A stretch of 64,000 nucleotides of DNA from Aquabacterium sp. (lineage in GTDB: Bacteria > Pseudomonadota > Gammaproteobacteria > Burkholderiales > Burkholderiaceae_C): positions 1 through 64,000 of the forward strand of contig JARXAJ010000298.1 in NCBI GenBank assembly GCA_029865965.1, given 5' to 3'. The translations under genes and the position numbers were made by a program. The notes under the pieces were generated by a model that worked only from the letters and a program-made list of their open reading frames with translations, was not told the origin of the DNA and did no database searches. Each line of letters begins with the position of its first letter. Positions within the stretch are counted from its first letter, which is position 1. Below are positions 29,119 to 40,888 of the stretch, one piece after another.

Positions 29119-30114
29119 ATGAGCAGCTTGATCGAACAGGCGGCTGAGCGCCTGGCCAAGATTCGAGAGGCCGGCATCGAACTGCCGGACATGCCCGCCA
29201 ACCTGAATCCAGCAGCGCTGGCTGTCGAGCCGGTGGCCGCGTCTCAGCAGATGTCGCGTGCCGAATTGCAGCCCATCCCGCTGTCCAAACCGGTTCAGCT
29301 TGACCTGATCGGGCTCGCAGCCGCAGGGTTCCTCGTTCCTGCTGCCCCACGGTCACACATGGCCGACCAATACCGTGTCATCAAGCGGCCGCTGATTGCC
29401 AACGCCACCGCCAAGGGGGCTGCCCGCGTCACGCATGGCAACCTGATCATGTTGACAAGCGCCATGCCAGGCGAAGGCAAGAGTTTCACCGCCATCAACC
29501 TGGCGATGAGCATCGCATCCGAGCTCGACCACACGGTGATGCTGGTCGATGCTGACGTGGCGCGGCCCTCGGTCTTGAAGAAGCTGGGCTTGCCTGAGGC
29601 GCCCGGCCTGCTCGACCTGCTGGAGGGCAAGGCCGAAATGAGCGATGTGCTGATGCGCACCAACATCGACAAGCTCACCATCTTGCCCAGCGGCCGGCCG
29701 CATCCCAAGTCCACCGAGCTCTTGGCCAGCGACACGATGCGGCAGCTGCTCAGCGGCATGGCCTCCCGCTATCCAGACCGCATCATCATCTTTGATTCGC
29801 CGCCATTGCTGCTGACGACCGAGTCGCGCGTGCTGGCTGCGCAGATGGGTCAGGTGGTGCTGGTGGTGCATGCGGGCAAGACCTTGCAGGCCGATGTGCA
29901 GCACGCCCTGTCGACGATCGAGAACTGCCCGATCAGGATGATGCTATTGAACAAGGCGCGCACCGACACCCAGGGCGCTTACGGCTATGGGTATGGCTAC
30001 GGCTATGGCTATGGCTACGGTGAAAGTTATGGCTATGGTTATGGCGACAAGGCACAGCCCCAGGCTGACACTGCCATTGCCCGAGGACTGGCCGATGCTC
30101 CCAAGGCAGGCTGA
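29119..30114 (+). CDS. BY-kinase (CpsD/CapB family), XrtA-associated tyrosine kinase
   Basis: 'LIMLTSAMPGEGKSFTAINLA' Walker A, 'MLVDADVARPS' Walker A', 'IIIFDSPPLLL'; Tyr-rich C-terminal tail. Confidence 0.9.
   Translation: MSSLIEQAAERLAKIREAGIELPDMPANLNPAALAVEPVAASQQMSRAELQPIPLSKPVQLDLIGLAAAGFLVPAAPRSHMADQYRVIKRPLIANATAKGAARVTHGNLIMLTSAMPGEGKSFTAINLAMSIASELDHTVMLVDADVARPSVLKKLGLPEAPGLLDLLEGKAEMSDVLMRTNIDKLTILPSGRPHPKSTELLASDTMRQLLSGMASRYPDRIIIFDSPPLLLTTESRVLAAQMGQVVLVVHAGKTLQADVQHALSTIENCPIRMMLLNKARTDTQGAYGYGYGYGYGYGYGESYGYGYGDKAQPQADTAIARGLADAPKAG
29974..30047 (+). repeat. Degenerate GGY-TAY hexamer repeat encoding (Gly-Tyr)n tail
   Basis: ggctatgggtatggctacggctatggctatggctacggtgaaagttatggctatggttat; 10 Tyr codons in ~25. 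Confidence 0.9.
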
Positions 30115-31666
30115 CTGGGCGCGGCCTGCAAGGCGGGGCTCTCAAGGGGTTGCCGGCGGGCGCAGCGTGTCGGGGGCCGTGGCTTGCAGCCTCACGCTGT
30201 GGACTGGGCTGTGCGCAGCGCAGGGCGCCAGTGCAACAGGTGCGCTCTCGCTGCAGCCCAGCATCACGCTGTCGCAGACATTGACCGACAACTACCAAGT
30301 GACAGCCACCAATGCCGCAAGCGATGCCGTGACACGGCTGGGTGCCGGCGTTGTGTTGCGCGCCCGGTCTGGTCTTGTCCAGGGGTTCCTGGACTACGCG
30401 ATGACGGGGGTGCTTTATGCACGCCACAGCGGCCTGAACTCTCTACAGAACGCCTTGAATGCGAATCTGGCAACCGACCTGATTGAAGACAGGCTTCAGC
30501 TCAATGCCGCAGCTGGAATCTCGCGCTCGGCCGTGTCTGCATTCGGCGTGCAGGCTGGCGCAGGCACTGACGCCAACAGCAACACGACCGAAGTTCGTAC
30601 GCTGCGCGTCAGCCCGGCACTGCGGGGTCCGCTGGGGCCAAATCTGCGCTACGACGCAAGGCTGAGCTACCAGGTCAGCGACGCCGCTGACGGCAGCTTG
30701 GGCGATTCCGACAGCACCACAGCCAGCCTCCACATTGAACCCACCAGCCGCGGTCGTCTGAGCTGGTCTGTCGATGCACAGCACCAGCTGTCGAGCTTCA
30801 AGCTGGGAAGAAGCACCCGGACAGACCGGCTGTTTGGCGCCCTGTTGCTGGCACTGCCCGAGCAGGATCTGCAGCTGCGGGGCACGCTGGGTGTCGAGCG
30901 AACTGACCAGCTTGCGATCAACAGCCGCAGCTACAAAAACTGGGGCCTGGGTGCGGTCTGGGCGCCGTCTCCGGTGACACGCTTGTCTGCCGACACCGAG
31001 AACAGGTATTACGGGCGGTCGCACTCGGTGTCGTTGGAGCACCGAACACCGCGCACCATCTTCCGCTACCGCAACGCCCGGTCGGCTTCGTCCGACACCA
31101 ACACCACCCCAGGGCGACGCGGAACGGCATTCGACCTGTTGTTTGCCCAGCTTGCATCCGCCCAGCCTGATCCGGTCTTGCGTGAGGATCTGGTCAACAG
31201 GCTCTTGCGCGACCAGGGCATCGACCCGCGGCAGGTGGCTGGTGCGGGCTTTCTGCAGTCTGCGTCGTCTGTGCAAGACCTGCAGGAGTTCTCTGCAGCC
31301 TGGACCGGCCCGCGCAACGCGATCGTTGCGAGTCTTGGGCACACCAAAACACGACGCCTGGATCCGCTGTCCGGTGCGGTCGATGACCTGTCGGGCGGCA
31401 CTGCGGTCAGCACGGACAACCTGTCGTTGAACGTGTCGCACCGGCTCACGCCTTTGTCGTCGCTGAACATGTTCCTCACCGTGCAGCGGGGCAGTGGCCA
31501 ATTCGGCGGCCAGTCCATCAGCCAGAACGTCGCCGAGCTGCAGTACAGCACCCGCCTCACGCCCGACAGCACCCTGGGCCTGAACCTGCGGCGCGCGCAC
31601 TACAAGACCGGCCAGGTGCCGTATGACGAAACGGCGGCCACCGCCACCTACGGCAAGCGGTTCTAG
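30095..31666 (+). CDS. PEP-CTERM system-associated outer-membrane protein (TIGR03016-like)
   Basis: 'LQPSITLSQTLTDNYQVTA' N-terminus, beta-barrel-like remainder, position between BY-kinase and ExeA-like ATPase as in XrtA loci. Confidence 0.75.
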   Translation: MLPRQADWARPARRGSQGVAGGRSVSGAVACSLTLWTGLCAAQGASATGALSLQPSITLSQTLTDNYQVTATNAASDAVTRLGAGVVLRARSGLVQGFLDYAMTGVLYARHSGLNSLQNALNANLATDLIEDRLQLNAAAGISRSAVSAFGVQAGAGTDANSNTTEVRTLRVSPALRGPLGPNLRYDARLSYQVSDAADGSLGDSDSTTASLHIEPTSRGRLSWSVDAQHQLSSFKLGRSTRTDRLFGALLLALPEQDLQLRGTLGVERTDQLAINSRSYKNWGLGAVWAPSPVTRLSADTENRYYGRSHSVSLEHRTPRTIFRYRNARSASSDTNTTPGRRGTAFDLLFAQLASAQPDPVLREDLVNRLLRDQGIDPRQVAGAGFLQSASSVQDLQEFSAAWTGPRNAIVASLGHTKTRRLDPLSGAVDDLSGGTAVSTDNLSLNVSHRLTPLSSLNMFLTVQRGSGQFGGQSISQNVAELQYSTRLTPDSTLGLNLRRAHYKTGQVPYDETAATATYGKRF

Positions 31667-31668
31667 CC

Positions 31669-32796
31669 ATGTATGAATCGTTCTACGGGCTGACCAACAA
31701 GCCCTTCCAGCTCAACCCCGACCCCAACTTCTACTTCGGCAGCAAGCAGCACCGTCGCGCCAAGGCCTACCTGGACTACGGCGTGTCGCGCAACGAGGGC
31801 TTCATCGTCATCACCGGCGAGATCGGCGCTGGCAAGACCACCCTGCTGCGTGCGCTGATCGACGGCCTGCACGGCAGCAACGTGGTGGTGGGCCACCTGG
31901 TCACCACCCAGCTGGGCGCCGAAGACACCTTGCGCATGGTGGGCGCGTCCTTCGGCTTCAAGGTCAAGGATGTGCCCAAGAGCGAGCTGCTGATCACTCT
32001 TGAGGCCTTCCTCATTAGCCAGACCACCAAGGGCAAGCGCTGCCTGCTGATCGTCGACGAGGCGCAGAACCTCACGCCCCGGGCGGTGGAAGAGCTGCGC
32101 ATGCTGTCGAACTTCCAGTTCGGCAACCAGGCGCTGATGCAGAGCTTTCTGGTCGGCCAGCCCGAGTTCCGGGAAATCCTGCAGCGCCCCGAGATGGAGC
32201 AGTTCCGCCAGCGGGTGGCGGCCACCTGCCACATCGGGCCGATGGACCTGGACGAGACCCGGCACTACATCGAGCACCGGCTCAAATGCGCCGGTTCCAC
32301 CGGCAAGCCCGGCTTCACGCCTGAAGCATTCGAGGCCATCTTCAAGGCCAGCGGCGGCATTCCACGCCGCATCAACTCAGTCTGCGACCGGGTGCTCCTT
32401 GCCGGCTTCCTGGCCGGCAAGACCCACCTCGAGCAGTCGGATGTCGACGAGGTGGTGAAGGAATTCGCCCAGGAAGCTGCCGTGCCCGCGCGGCGGCCTG
32501 TGGGTGTTGGTGGCAATTTGGCGCCAGACAGCAACATCGGTGAGTTGTCAAATGCGGGCCCCATGACAGGCGCCATCGCACTGGATGTCGACCTGAGCGC
32601 GCTGCAGCTTGACCCGGCTGCGGCCGACACCATGGCGCGGCAGCTTTCGCGGCTGTCATCTGAACAACGTGGCGACCAGATCCAGCGGCTCGAGCGCGGC
32701 CTGCTGCGGCTGGAGCGCAGCAACTTGCAAGTGCTGACGATGCTGCAGCAGCTGGTGGCTGCGGTGAAGAAGCCTCTCGACGAAGGCCCGAAATGA
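31669..32796 (+). CDS. XrtA-associated AAA ATPase (ExeA/GspA-like)
   Basis: 'MYESFYGLTNKPFQLNPDPNFYFGSKQHRRAKAYLDYGV', 'ITGEIGAGKTTLLRAL', 'LLIVDEAQNL'. Confidence 0.9.
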   Translation: MYESFYGLTNKPFQLNPDPNFYFGSKQHRRAKAYLDYGVSRNEGFIVITGEIGAGKTTLLRALIDGLHGSNVVVGHLVTTQLGAEDTLRMVGASFGFKVKDVPKSELLITLEAFLISQTTKGKRCLLIVDEAQNLTPRAVEELRMLSNFQFGNQALMQSFLVGQPEFREILQRPEMEQFRQRVAATCHIGPMDLDETRHYIEHRLKCAGSTGKPGFTPEAFEAIFKASGGIPRRINSVCDRVLLAGFLAGKTHLEQSDVDEVVKEFAQEAAVPARRPVGVGGNLAPDSNIGELSNAGPMTGAIALDVDLSALQLDPAAADTMARQLSRLSSEQRGDQIQRLERGLLRLERSNLQVLTMLQQLVAAVKKPLDEGPK

Positions 32797-33965
32797 CGCC
32801 CGAGCATGAAGACCGCTACGAGGCCAGTGCCTTGCCTGGCCCGGTGATGTGCGTGGTCGGCGCCCGACCCAATTTCATGAAGATGGCGCCGATCCTGCGT
32901 GCGTTGGCCAACCACCGGCCGCCCATTCCCGCCCTGTTGGTGCACACCGGCCAGCACTATGACCAGGGCATGAGCCACCAGCTGTTCGACGACTTGGGCC
33001 TGCCGCAGCCCGATCTGAACCTGGAAGTGGGCTCCGGCTCGCACGCCGTGCAGACGGCCGAGGTGATGAAGCGCTTCGAGCCGGCGCTGGATGCGCACAA
33101 ACCGGGCTGCGTGCTGGTGGTTGGCGATGTCAATTCGACGCTGGCTTGCACCCTGGTGGCCGTCAAGAAGAGCGTGCCCGTGGTGCATGTGGAAGCCGGC
33201 CTGCGCAGCTGGGACCGCAAGATGCCCGAAGAGATCAACCGCGTGTTGACCGACCAAGTGGCCGACCGGCTCTACACCACCGAGCGCAGCGCACTCGACA
33301 ACCTGTTGCGCGAGGGTATCGCCGAGGCGCGGGTGTGCTTTGCCGGCAATGTGATGATCGACTCGCTGGTGGCCAACAAGCCCAAGGCGCGGCCGGCTGC
33401 CCACACGTTGCAGGCCCACGGCGTCGACCCGGCGCTGGTGGCACAGCCCGGTGGTTACGGTGTGGTCACGCTGCACCGGCCGTCCAATGTGGACGACACC
33501 GACACCTTGCGCGCCCTGCTGTCGGTGCTGGGCGAGGTGGCGATGCAGCTGCCGCTGGTGTTTGCACTGCACCCCCGCACCCGCAACAACATCGACCGGT
33601 TTGGCTTGTCCAACCTGATCGACACCACCCGCACGGCGCTGCTGCCACCGCAGGGTTATCTGGAGATGCTCGGCCTGATGCGGGACGCCACGCTGGTGCT
33701 GACCGATTCCGGCGGCTTGCAGGAAGAAACCACCGCGCTGGGTGTGCCTTGCCTGACGCTGCGCGAGAACACCGAGCGCCCGATCACCGCCGAGCAAGGC
33801 ACCAACACCCTGGTGGGGCGCGACCGCAGCGCCATCCTGGCCGCTGTGGCTGAGATCCTGCGTGGCGACGGCAAGCGCGGCCGTGTGCCCGAGTACTGGG
33901 ACGGCCAGGCGGCCGATCGCATTGCGGCGGACCTGCACCGTTGGCTGCTGGCAGGCGCACCGTGA
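32793..33965 (+). CDS. wecB: UDP-N-acetylglucosamine 2-epimerase (non-hydrolysing)
   Basis: 'VVGARPNFMKMAPILRAL', 'HTGQHYD', 'HVEAGLRSWDRKMPEEINR', 'DSGGLQEE'. Confidence 0.9.
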   Translation: MTPEHEDRYEASALPGPVMCVVGARPNFMKMAPILRALANHRPPIPALLVHTGQHYDQGMSHQLFDDLGLPQPDLNLEVGSGSHAVQTAEVMKRFEPALDAHKPGCVLVVGDVNSTLACTLVAVKKSVPVVHVEAGLRSWDRKMPEEINRVLTDQVADRLYTTERSALDNLLREGIAEARVCFAGNVMIDSLVANKPKARPAAHTLQAHGVDPALVAQPGGYGVVTLHRPSNVDDTDTLRALLSVLGEVAMQLPLVFALHPRTRNNIDRFGLSNLIDTTRTALLPPQGYLEMLGLMRDATLVLTDSGGLQEETTALGVPCLTLRENTERPITAEQGTNTLVGRDRSAILAAVAEILRGDGKRGRVPEYWDGQAADRIAADLHRWLLAGAP

Positions 33966-34846
33966 CGGCAGGCGTCGCTGGGCGCGGGCCCATCACCAAC
34001 GCCCTGACCATCGACGTCGAAGACTACTTCCAGGTCTCGGCGATGGCGCCCTACATCCGCCGCAGCGAATGGGACACGCGTGAATGCCGCGTCGAAGCCA
34101 ACGTCGACCGCATCCTGGCTTTGTTGGCCAGGCACCACACACATGCCACCTTCTTCACCCTGGGCTGGGTGGCCGAGCGCTACCCGCAACTGGTGCGCCG
34201 CATCGTTGATGGCGGGCATGAGCTGGCCAGCCACGGCCACGGCCACGAGCGCGCCAGCGACCTCAGCCGTGAGGCCTTCACCCAGGACATCGTGCGCGCC
34301 AAGCGCCTGCTGGAAGACTTGGGCGGTGTGGCGGTTCAGGGCTACCGTGCGCCCAGCTTCTCCATCGGCCACGGCAACCTGTGGGCGTTCGATTGCCTGC
34401 TGGAAACCGGCCACCGCTACAGCAGCAGCATCTACCCGATCCAGCACGACCATTACGGCATGCCAGACGCACCCCGTTTTGCCCATGCAGTGCGTGACGG
34501 CCTGCTGGAAGTGCCGGTGACCACGGTGCGCCTGGGCGACCGCAACCTGCCGTCGTCGGGCGGCGGCTGGTTCCGGCTGTTCCCCTATGCGCTGACGCGC
34601 TGGATGATCCAGCGCGTCAACCGGCAGGACGGCGCGGCGGCGATCTTCTATTTCCATCCCTGGGAAATCGATCACGGCCAACCCCGCATTCCCGGTATCA
34701 ACCTGAAGACGCGGTTCCGGCACTATGTGAACATTGGCCGCACCGAACAGCGGCTGGACGCGCTGTTGAGCGACTTCCGCTGGGGTCGCATGGACGACAT
34801 CTTCCTGCCACACACTTCGCCCGGCCGGCTTGCGGCAGCGAACTGA
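33962..34846 (+). CDS. XrtA system polysaccharide deacetylase (DUF3473-type)
   Basis: 'NALTIDVEDYFQVSAM', 'ATFFTLGWVAERYPQLVRRI', 'GYRAPSFSI', 'YFHPWEID'; GTG start overlapping wecB stop. Confidence 0.9.
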   Translation: MTAGVAGRGPITNALTIDVEDYFQVSAMAPYIRRSEWDTRECRVEANVDRILALLARHHTHATFFTLGWVAERYPQLVRRIVDGGHELASHGHGHERASDLSREAFTQDIVRAKRLLEDLGGVAVQGYRAPSFSIGHGNLWAFDCLLETGHRYSSSIYPIQHDHYGMPDAPRFAHAVRDGLLEVPVTTVRLGDRNLPSSGGGWFRLFPYALTRWMIQRVNRQDGAAAIFYFHPWEIDHGQPRIPGINLKTRFRHYVNIGRTEQRLDALLSDFRWGRMDDIFLPHTSPGRLAAAN

Positions 34847-34858
34847 ACCTCCACACCC

Positions 34859-35896
34859 GTGATCGAGATCAAGCGACTGTCTGTCGCGGACGCCGCCGTG
34901 GCTGCCCGTTGGGACGCCTTCGTGCTGGCCTGCCCGCAGGCCAGCTTCTTCCATCGTGCGGGCTGGGCGCGTGCGCTCGACCGGGTGTTCCACCACCCGC
35001 TGTACCTGCTGTATGCCGAGCGTGCGGGCCGCATCGAAGGCGTGCTGCCGCTGGCCCAGGTCAAGAGCATGCTGTTCGGCCATGCGGTGGTGAGCCTGCC
35101 CTTCGCGGTGTATGGCGGTGTGGCCGCCGACAGCACCGAGGCGGCAGCCGCACTCGAGGCCGAGGCCGCCCGCCTGACGCAACAGCTGGGCGCACAGCAT
35201 CTGGAGCTGCGCCATGTCGACAGCCGCCATGCTGACTGGCCCTTGCAGGACCTGTACTTCACCTTCCGCAAGCCGTTGCTGCCCGATGAAGACGCCAACA
35301 TGCTGGCCATCCCGCGCAAGCAGCGGGCCATGGTGCGCAAGGGCATCAAGAACGGGCTGGTCAGCCGCATCGACGCGGGTGTTGGCCGCTTCTTCGCGCT
35401 GTATGCCGACAACGTGCACCGCCACGGCACGCCAGCGCTGCCCAAGCGCTGGTTCCAGGCGTTGTGCGATGAATTTGGTGCCGATTGCGATGTGCTGACA
35501 GTTGAATCGGCCGACGGCAAGCCGCTGTCGTCGGTGCTGAGCTTCTACTTCCGCGGCGAGCTGCTGGCCTACTATGCCGGCGATGACGAGACTGCCCGCG
35601 ACCTGGCCTGCAACGACTTCAAGTACTGGGAGTTGATGCGCCATGGTCTGGCGCGCGGCTGCACCGTGTTCGATTACGGCCGCAGCAAGCTGGGCACTGG
35701 CCCGTACGCCTTCAAGAAGAACTGGGGCTTCGAGCCGACGCAGCTGCACTACGAGTACCAGCTCTACAAGCGCGATGCCGTGCCTCAGAACAACCCGAAC
35801 AACCCCAAGTACAAGCTGCTGATCGAAACCTGGCGGCGCATGCCCATCGGCCTGGCGAATGCGCTGGGGCCGATGCTGGTGCGCAGCCTGGGCTGA
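34859..35896 (+). CDS. FemAB family XrtA/PEP-CTERM-associated protein
   Basis: 'ASFFHRAGWARALDRVFHHPLYLLYAER', 'MLAIPRKQRAMVRKGIKNGL', 'FDYGRSKLGTGPYAFKKNWGFEPTQLHYEYQL'; GTG start. Confidence 0.85.
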   Translation: MIEIKRLSVADAAVAARWDAFVLACPQASFFHRAGWARALDRVFHHPLYLLYAERAGRIEGVLPLAQVKSMLFGHAVVSLPFAVYGGVAADSTEAAAALEAEAARLTQQLGAQHLELRHVDSRHADWPLQDLYFTFRKPLLPDEDANMLAIPRKQRAMVRKGIKNGLVSRIDAGVGRFFALYADNVHRHGTPALPKRWFQALCDEFGADCDVLTVESADGKPLSSVLSFYFRGELLAYYAGDDETARDLACNDFKYWELMRHGLARGCTVFDYGRSKLGTGPYAFKKNWGFEPTQLHYEYQLYKRDAVPQNNPNNPKYKLLIETWRRMPIGLANALGPMLVRSLG

Positions 35897-35917
35897 CGGG
35901 CCGGCGCACAGCACACC

Positions 35918-37156
35918 GTGGCCAAGCTGCTGTATCTGGTGCACCGCCTGCCGTACCCGCCCAACAAGGGCGACAAGGTGCGCTCGTACCATCTGCTGCG
36001 GCATCTGGCGGCGCGCCACCAGGTCTATCTGGGCACCTTCGTCGATGACCCCGATGACCTGCAGCACCTGCCGGTGGTTCGCGGGCTGTGCGCCGACCTG
36101 TGTGCGGTGACGTTGGCGCCCCGCAGCGCCAAGCTGCGCAGCCTTGTCGGCCTGCTGACTGGCGAAGCGCTGACGCTGCGCTACTACCGCAGCGCTGCGC
36201 TGCAGAACTGGGTGGCTGGCGTGCTGGCCCATCAGCAGATCGACGCTGCCGTGGTGTTCTCCTCGTCGATGGCGCCCTATGCCCTGGCCATGCCAGGCCT
36301 GCCGATGCTGGCCGACCTGGTGGATGTCGACTCGGCCAAGTGGACCGAATACGCCGGCCGCCACCGCTGGCCGATGTCGTGGCTGTACCAGCGTGAGGGT
36401 GAGCGCCTGCTGGCCTATGAGCGCAGCGTGGTGGCGCAGGCGCAGCGGTCCTTCCTGGTGACTGACAAAGAGGTGGCGCTGTTCGGCCGCCTGGCGCCCG
36501 AGAGCCAGGGCCAGGTGCTGGCGTTGGGCAATGGCGTGGATGCCGACTTCTTCCAGCCCGACGCCCGAAGGCCGTCGCCGTTTGCAGAGCGCGAGCAGGC
36601 GCTGGTGTTCACCGGTGCGATGGACTACTGGCCGAATGTCGACGCGGTGTGCTGGTTCGTTGACCAGGTGCTGCCGCTGTTGCGCCGGCGCTGGCCGGGG
36701 CTGCGCCTGCACATCGTCGGCCGCAGCCCCACGCCAGCGGTGCTGGCGCTCGCAGGCGCCGCCGTGCAGGTCACCGGTACGGTGCCCGATGTGCGGCCCT
36801 ACCTGCAGCATGCGGCGGTGGTGGTGGCGCCACTGCGGCTGGCGCGCGGGGTCCAGAACAAAGTGCTGGAAGCCATGGCCATGGCGCGCCCGGTGGTGGC
36901 GGCCGTGCACTGCGTGGAGGCCATCGACGCCCAGCCTGGCACCGACATCCTGGCGGCCACCGACGCAGGCGAGCATGCTGCGCGCATCGGCGAGTTACTG
37001 GCCGACCCGCGCCGCGCCGATGCCATCGGCCGGGCCGGCCGCGCCTGTGTTCTGGCGCGCTACAGCTGGCCGGCCCGCCTGGCCGGTATCGACACTGAGC
37101 TTTCTCGGGCCATGCCGGTCCCGAGACGAGACGAACCCGAGGTGATGCTGACATGA
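35918..37156 (+). CDS. Glycosyltransferase, PEP-CTERM/EpsH1 system-associated (TIGR03087-like)
   Basis: 'LLYLVHRLPYPPNKGDKVRSYHLLRHLAARHQVYLGTFVDDP'; GT4 domain; GTG start. Confidence 0.85.
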   Translation: MAKLLYLVHRLPYPPNKGDKVRSYHLLRHLAARHQVYLGTFVDDPDDLQHLPVVRGLCADLCAVTLAPRSAKLRSLVGLLTGEALTLRYYRSAALQNWVAGVLAHQQIDAAVVFSSSMAPYALAMPGLPMLADLVDVDSAKWTEYAGRHRWPMSWLYQREGERLLAYERSVVAQAQRSFLVTDKEVALFGRLAPESQGQVLALGNGVDADFFQPDARRPSPFAEREQALVFTGAMDYWPNVDAVCWFVDQVLPLLRRRWPGLRLHIVGRSPTPAVLALAGAAVQVTGTVPDVRPYLQHAAVVVAPLRLARGVQNKVLEAMAMARPVVAAVHCVEAIDAQPGTDILAATDAGEHAARIGELLADPRRADAIGRAGRACVLARYSWPARLAGIDTELSRAMPVPRRDEPEVMLT

Positions 37157-38733
37157 CAGCCCTGGCCTGGACCCCTGCACAGGTGCGCGCGACATGGCGA
37201 CTGCCGGTTGCCGCCACGGTCGGTCTGATGGCCTTGCTGCTGCTGGCCTACCGTGGCACCGCCATGGCCATGTTCGACATCTGGATGCGGTCGGAGACCT
37301 TCACCCACTGCATCGTGGTGCCGCCGATCGTGGCCTGGCTGATCTGGCGCAAACGCGGCGAGCTGGCGCCGCTGCAACCCCGTCCGATGCCGCTGCTGCT
37401 GCTGCCGATGGCCGGTCTGGCCTTCTTGTGGTGGTTGGGCCACATCGTCAACGTGGCCGCAGCCACGCATTTGGCACTGGTGGCCATGCTGGTGGCGGTG
37501 GTGCCGCTGGTGCTGGGCTGGCAGACGACACGAACGTTGGCCTTTCCGCTGGCCTTCATGTTCTTTGCCGTGCCCATTGGCGAGTTCATGACACCCACGC
37601 TGATGCACTGGACCGCCGAGGCCCTGGTGGGTGGCCTGCGGCTGACAGGCATCCCCGTCTACCAGGAGGGCCAGCACCTGGTGATCCCGTCGGGGCGCTG
37701 GGCCGTGGTCGAAGCCTGCAGCGGTGTGCGCTACCTGATGGCGACCTTCATGGTGGGCAGCTTGTTCGCCTACCTGAACTACAGCGGCACGCGCAAGCGG
37801 CTGATCTTCGTGGCGGTATCGCTGGTGTTGCCGATCCTGGCCAACTGGGTGCGTGCCTATGTCATTGTGATGCTGGGCCACCTGTCGAACAACCAGATCG
37901 CCACCGGTGTCGACCACCTGGTCTACGGCTGGGTGTTCTTCGGGGTGGTGATCCTGGCACTGTTTTTCATCGGTGCGCGCTGGGCCGACCCGGATGGCCT
38001 AGAGGCCGATGCAGCAGCGGCCGGCCGTGCGGCGCGCGACAGGGCTGAAGTTGCCACGGGCACTTGGCAGGTGGGTGGCACAGCGGCATTGGCTGCAGCG
38101 GTGATGCTGTGGCCTGTCTGGCTTGCACACCACCAGGCCGCTTCTGCGGCTGCGCAACCACCTGTGCGCCTGGCCTTGCCGGGCACGCTGGGGGCCTGGC
38201 AGGCGGCCGAGTTGCCCGCCCAGGACTGGGCGCCCAACTTCCCGGCAGCCACGGTGCGCCAGGCGCGCGTGTACGCTGCGGCGCAAGGCCAGGTTGCGGT
38301 GCACATTGCGTACTACCGTGGTGAGACTGACGACGTGAAACTGGTCAGCTCGATCAACAGTTTCACGACTGATCATCCGTGGCATGTGCTGTCCGACGGC
38401 GCAACCAGCGTGCAGACAAGCGGGCGGCCGGTGCATTGGCGCCAGGCTGTGCTGACCAGCCTGGACGGTGGCACAGTGCCGGGCAACACCCGACCGCAAC
38501 TCACCGTCTGGCGGCTTTATTGGCTGGGCGGGCCGTTGGCTCACAGCGATGTGCAGGCCAAGTTGCTGCAAGCCTGGGGCGCCCTGCGCGGTGAGCCGGA
38601 CGACGGCGCGGCTCTTCACTTGGTGTCGGCGCTGCCCGATGTTGCAGCCGCGCAGCAACAACTCAGCGCATTCGTCACCGAGAACTTCGCCATGCTCGAA
38701 CGAACTTTGGCGCAAGCCCGCGAGAGCCGCTGA
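37153..38733 (+). CDS. xrtA: Exosortase A fused to EpsI-type C-terminal domain
   Basis: Eight or so TM helices, catalytic 'VVEACSGVRYLMA', 'LPILANWVRAYVIVMLGHLSNNQIATGVDHLVYGWVFFG', then EpsI-like domain. Confidence 0.95.
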   Translation: MTALAWTPAQVRATWRLPVAATVGLMALLLLAYRGTAMAMFDIWMRSETFTHCIVVPPIVAWLIWRKRGELAPLQPRPMPLLLLPMAGLAFLWWLGHIVNVAAATHLALVAMLVAVVPLVLGWQTTRTLAFPLAFMFFAVPIGEFMTPTLMHWTAEALVGGLRLTGIPVYQEGQHLVIPSGRWAVVEACSGVRYLMATFMVGSLFAYLNYSGTRKRLIFVAVSLVLPILANWVRAYVIVMLGHLSNNQIATGVDHLVYGWVFFGVVILALFFIGARWADPDGLEADAAAAGRAARDRAEVATGTWQVGGTAALAAAVMLWPVWLAHHQAASAAAQPPVRLALPGTLGAWQAAELPAQDWAPNFPAATVRQARVYAAAQGQVAVHIAYYRGETDDVKLVSSINSFTTDHPWHVLSDGATSVQTSGRPVHWRQAVLTSLDGGTVPGNTRPQLTVWRLYWLGGPLAHSDVQAKLLQAWGALRGEPDDGAALHLVSALPDVAAAQQQLSAFVTENFAMLERTLAQARESR

Positions 38734-38777
38734 CACTGCCCAATGGACAATTGCTTTTTTGGCAGACGGCAACAGAG

Positions 38778-40054
<1,277 letters not shown>

Positions 40055-40058
<4 letters not shown>

Positions 40059-40888
40059 CAGCAGCCACGCCACTGGTGTCGGTCTGCATCCCGACCTACA
40101 AGGGGGCGCAGACCATCGGGCCAGCCATTGCTTCGGTGCTGGCGCAGACATGTGTCGATTTCGAACTCATCGTCATCGACGATGGTTCACCAGACGATAC
40201 GGCTGCTGTCGTCGCCAGTTTTCAGGATGTCCGCCTGCGCTACCTGCGCAACCCGACGAACCTGGGGCCCGAGGGCAACTGGAACCGTTGCCTGGATGTG
40301 GCCGGTGGGCGCTACTTCAAGCTGCTGCCGCATGACGACCTGCTGGCGCCAAATTGCCTCGCGCGCCAGGTTGCCGTGCTGGAGCAGGACAAGGACCAGG
40401 CGCTGGCGCTTGTATTCTCTGCGCGCGATGTCATCGGCCCCAGCGGTCGCGTGCTGATGCAACGCGGTTATCGCGGCGCCCGAGCCGGCCGGCTGGACGC
40501 AGCCACTGTCCAGCGGCATTGCGCACGACGCGGCACCAACTTGCTGGGTGAACCAGGCGCGCTGCTGTTTCGCACTGCACTTGCACGCACGGTGGGGCAG
40601 TTCGATGCCCGTGACCCCTATGTGATCGACATGGATTACTGGTTCCGCCTTCTGGCCCACGGCGATGCCTACTATTGTGATGAGCGGCTGGCCGCCTTTC
40701 GCGTGTCGGCTGAGCAATGGAGCGTCGTGCTCGGGCAGCAGCAAAGCGACGACTTCTGCCGTTGCATCGCCAGGCATGCGGCCCGTAACGGTGTCACGCT
40801 TGGACCCGTCGACCGGTTTCTGGCACATGCCGCCCCGATTCTCAACAGTCTGGCGCGTCGTCTCTTCTATCGGCTGTATCTGCGATGA
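40055..40888 (+). CDS. Glycosyltransferase family 2
   Basis: 'PLVSVCIPTYKGAQTIGPAIASVLAQTCVDFELIVIDDGSPDDT'; GTG start overlapping previous stop. Confidence 0.85.

Noticed and set aside
33656-36976. 1106-aa antisense ORF covering deacetylase, FemAB and glycosyltransferase genes
   Set aside because: Composition (His/Gln/Arg/Val/Gly rich) is typical of mirror ORFs opposite high-GC coding sequence; the + strand genes have clear family motifs.
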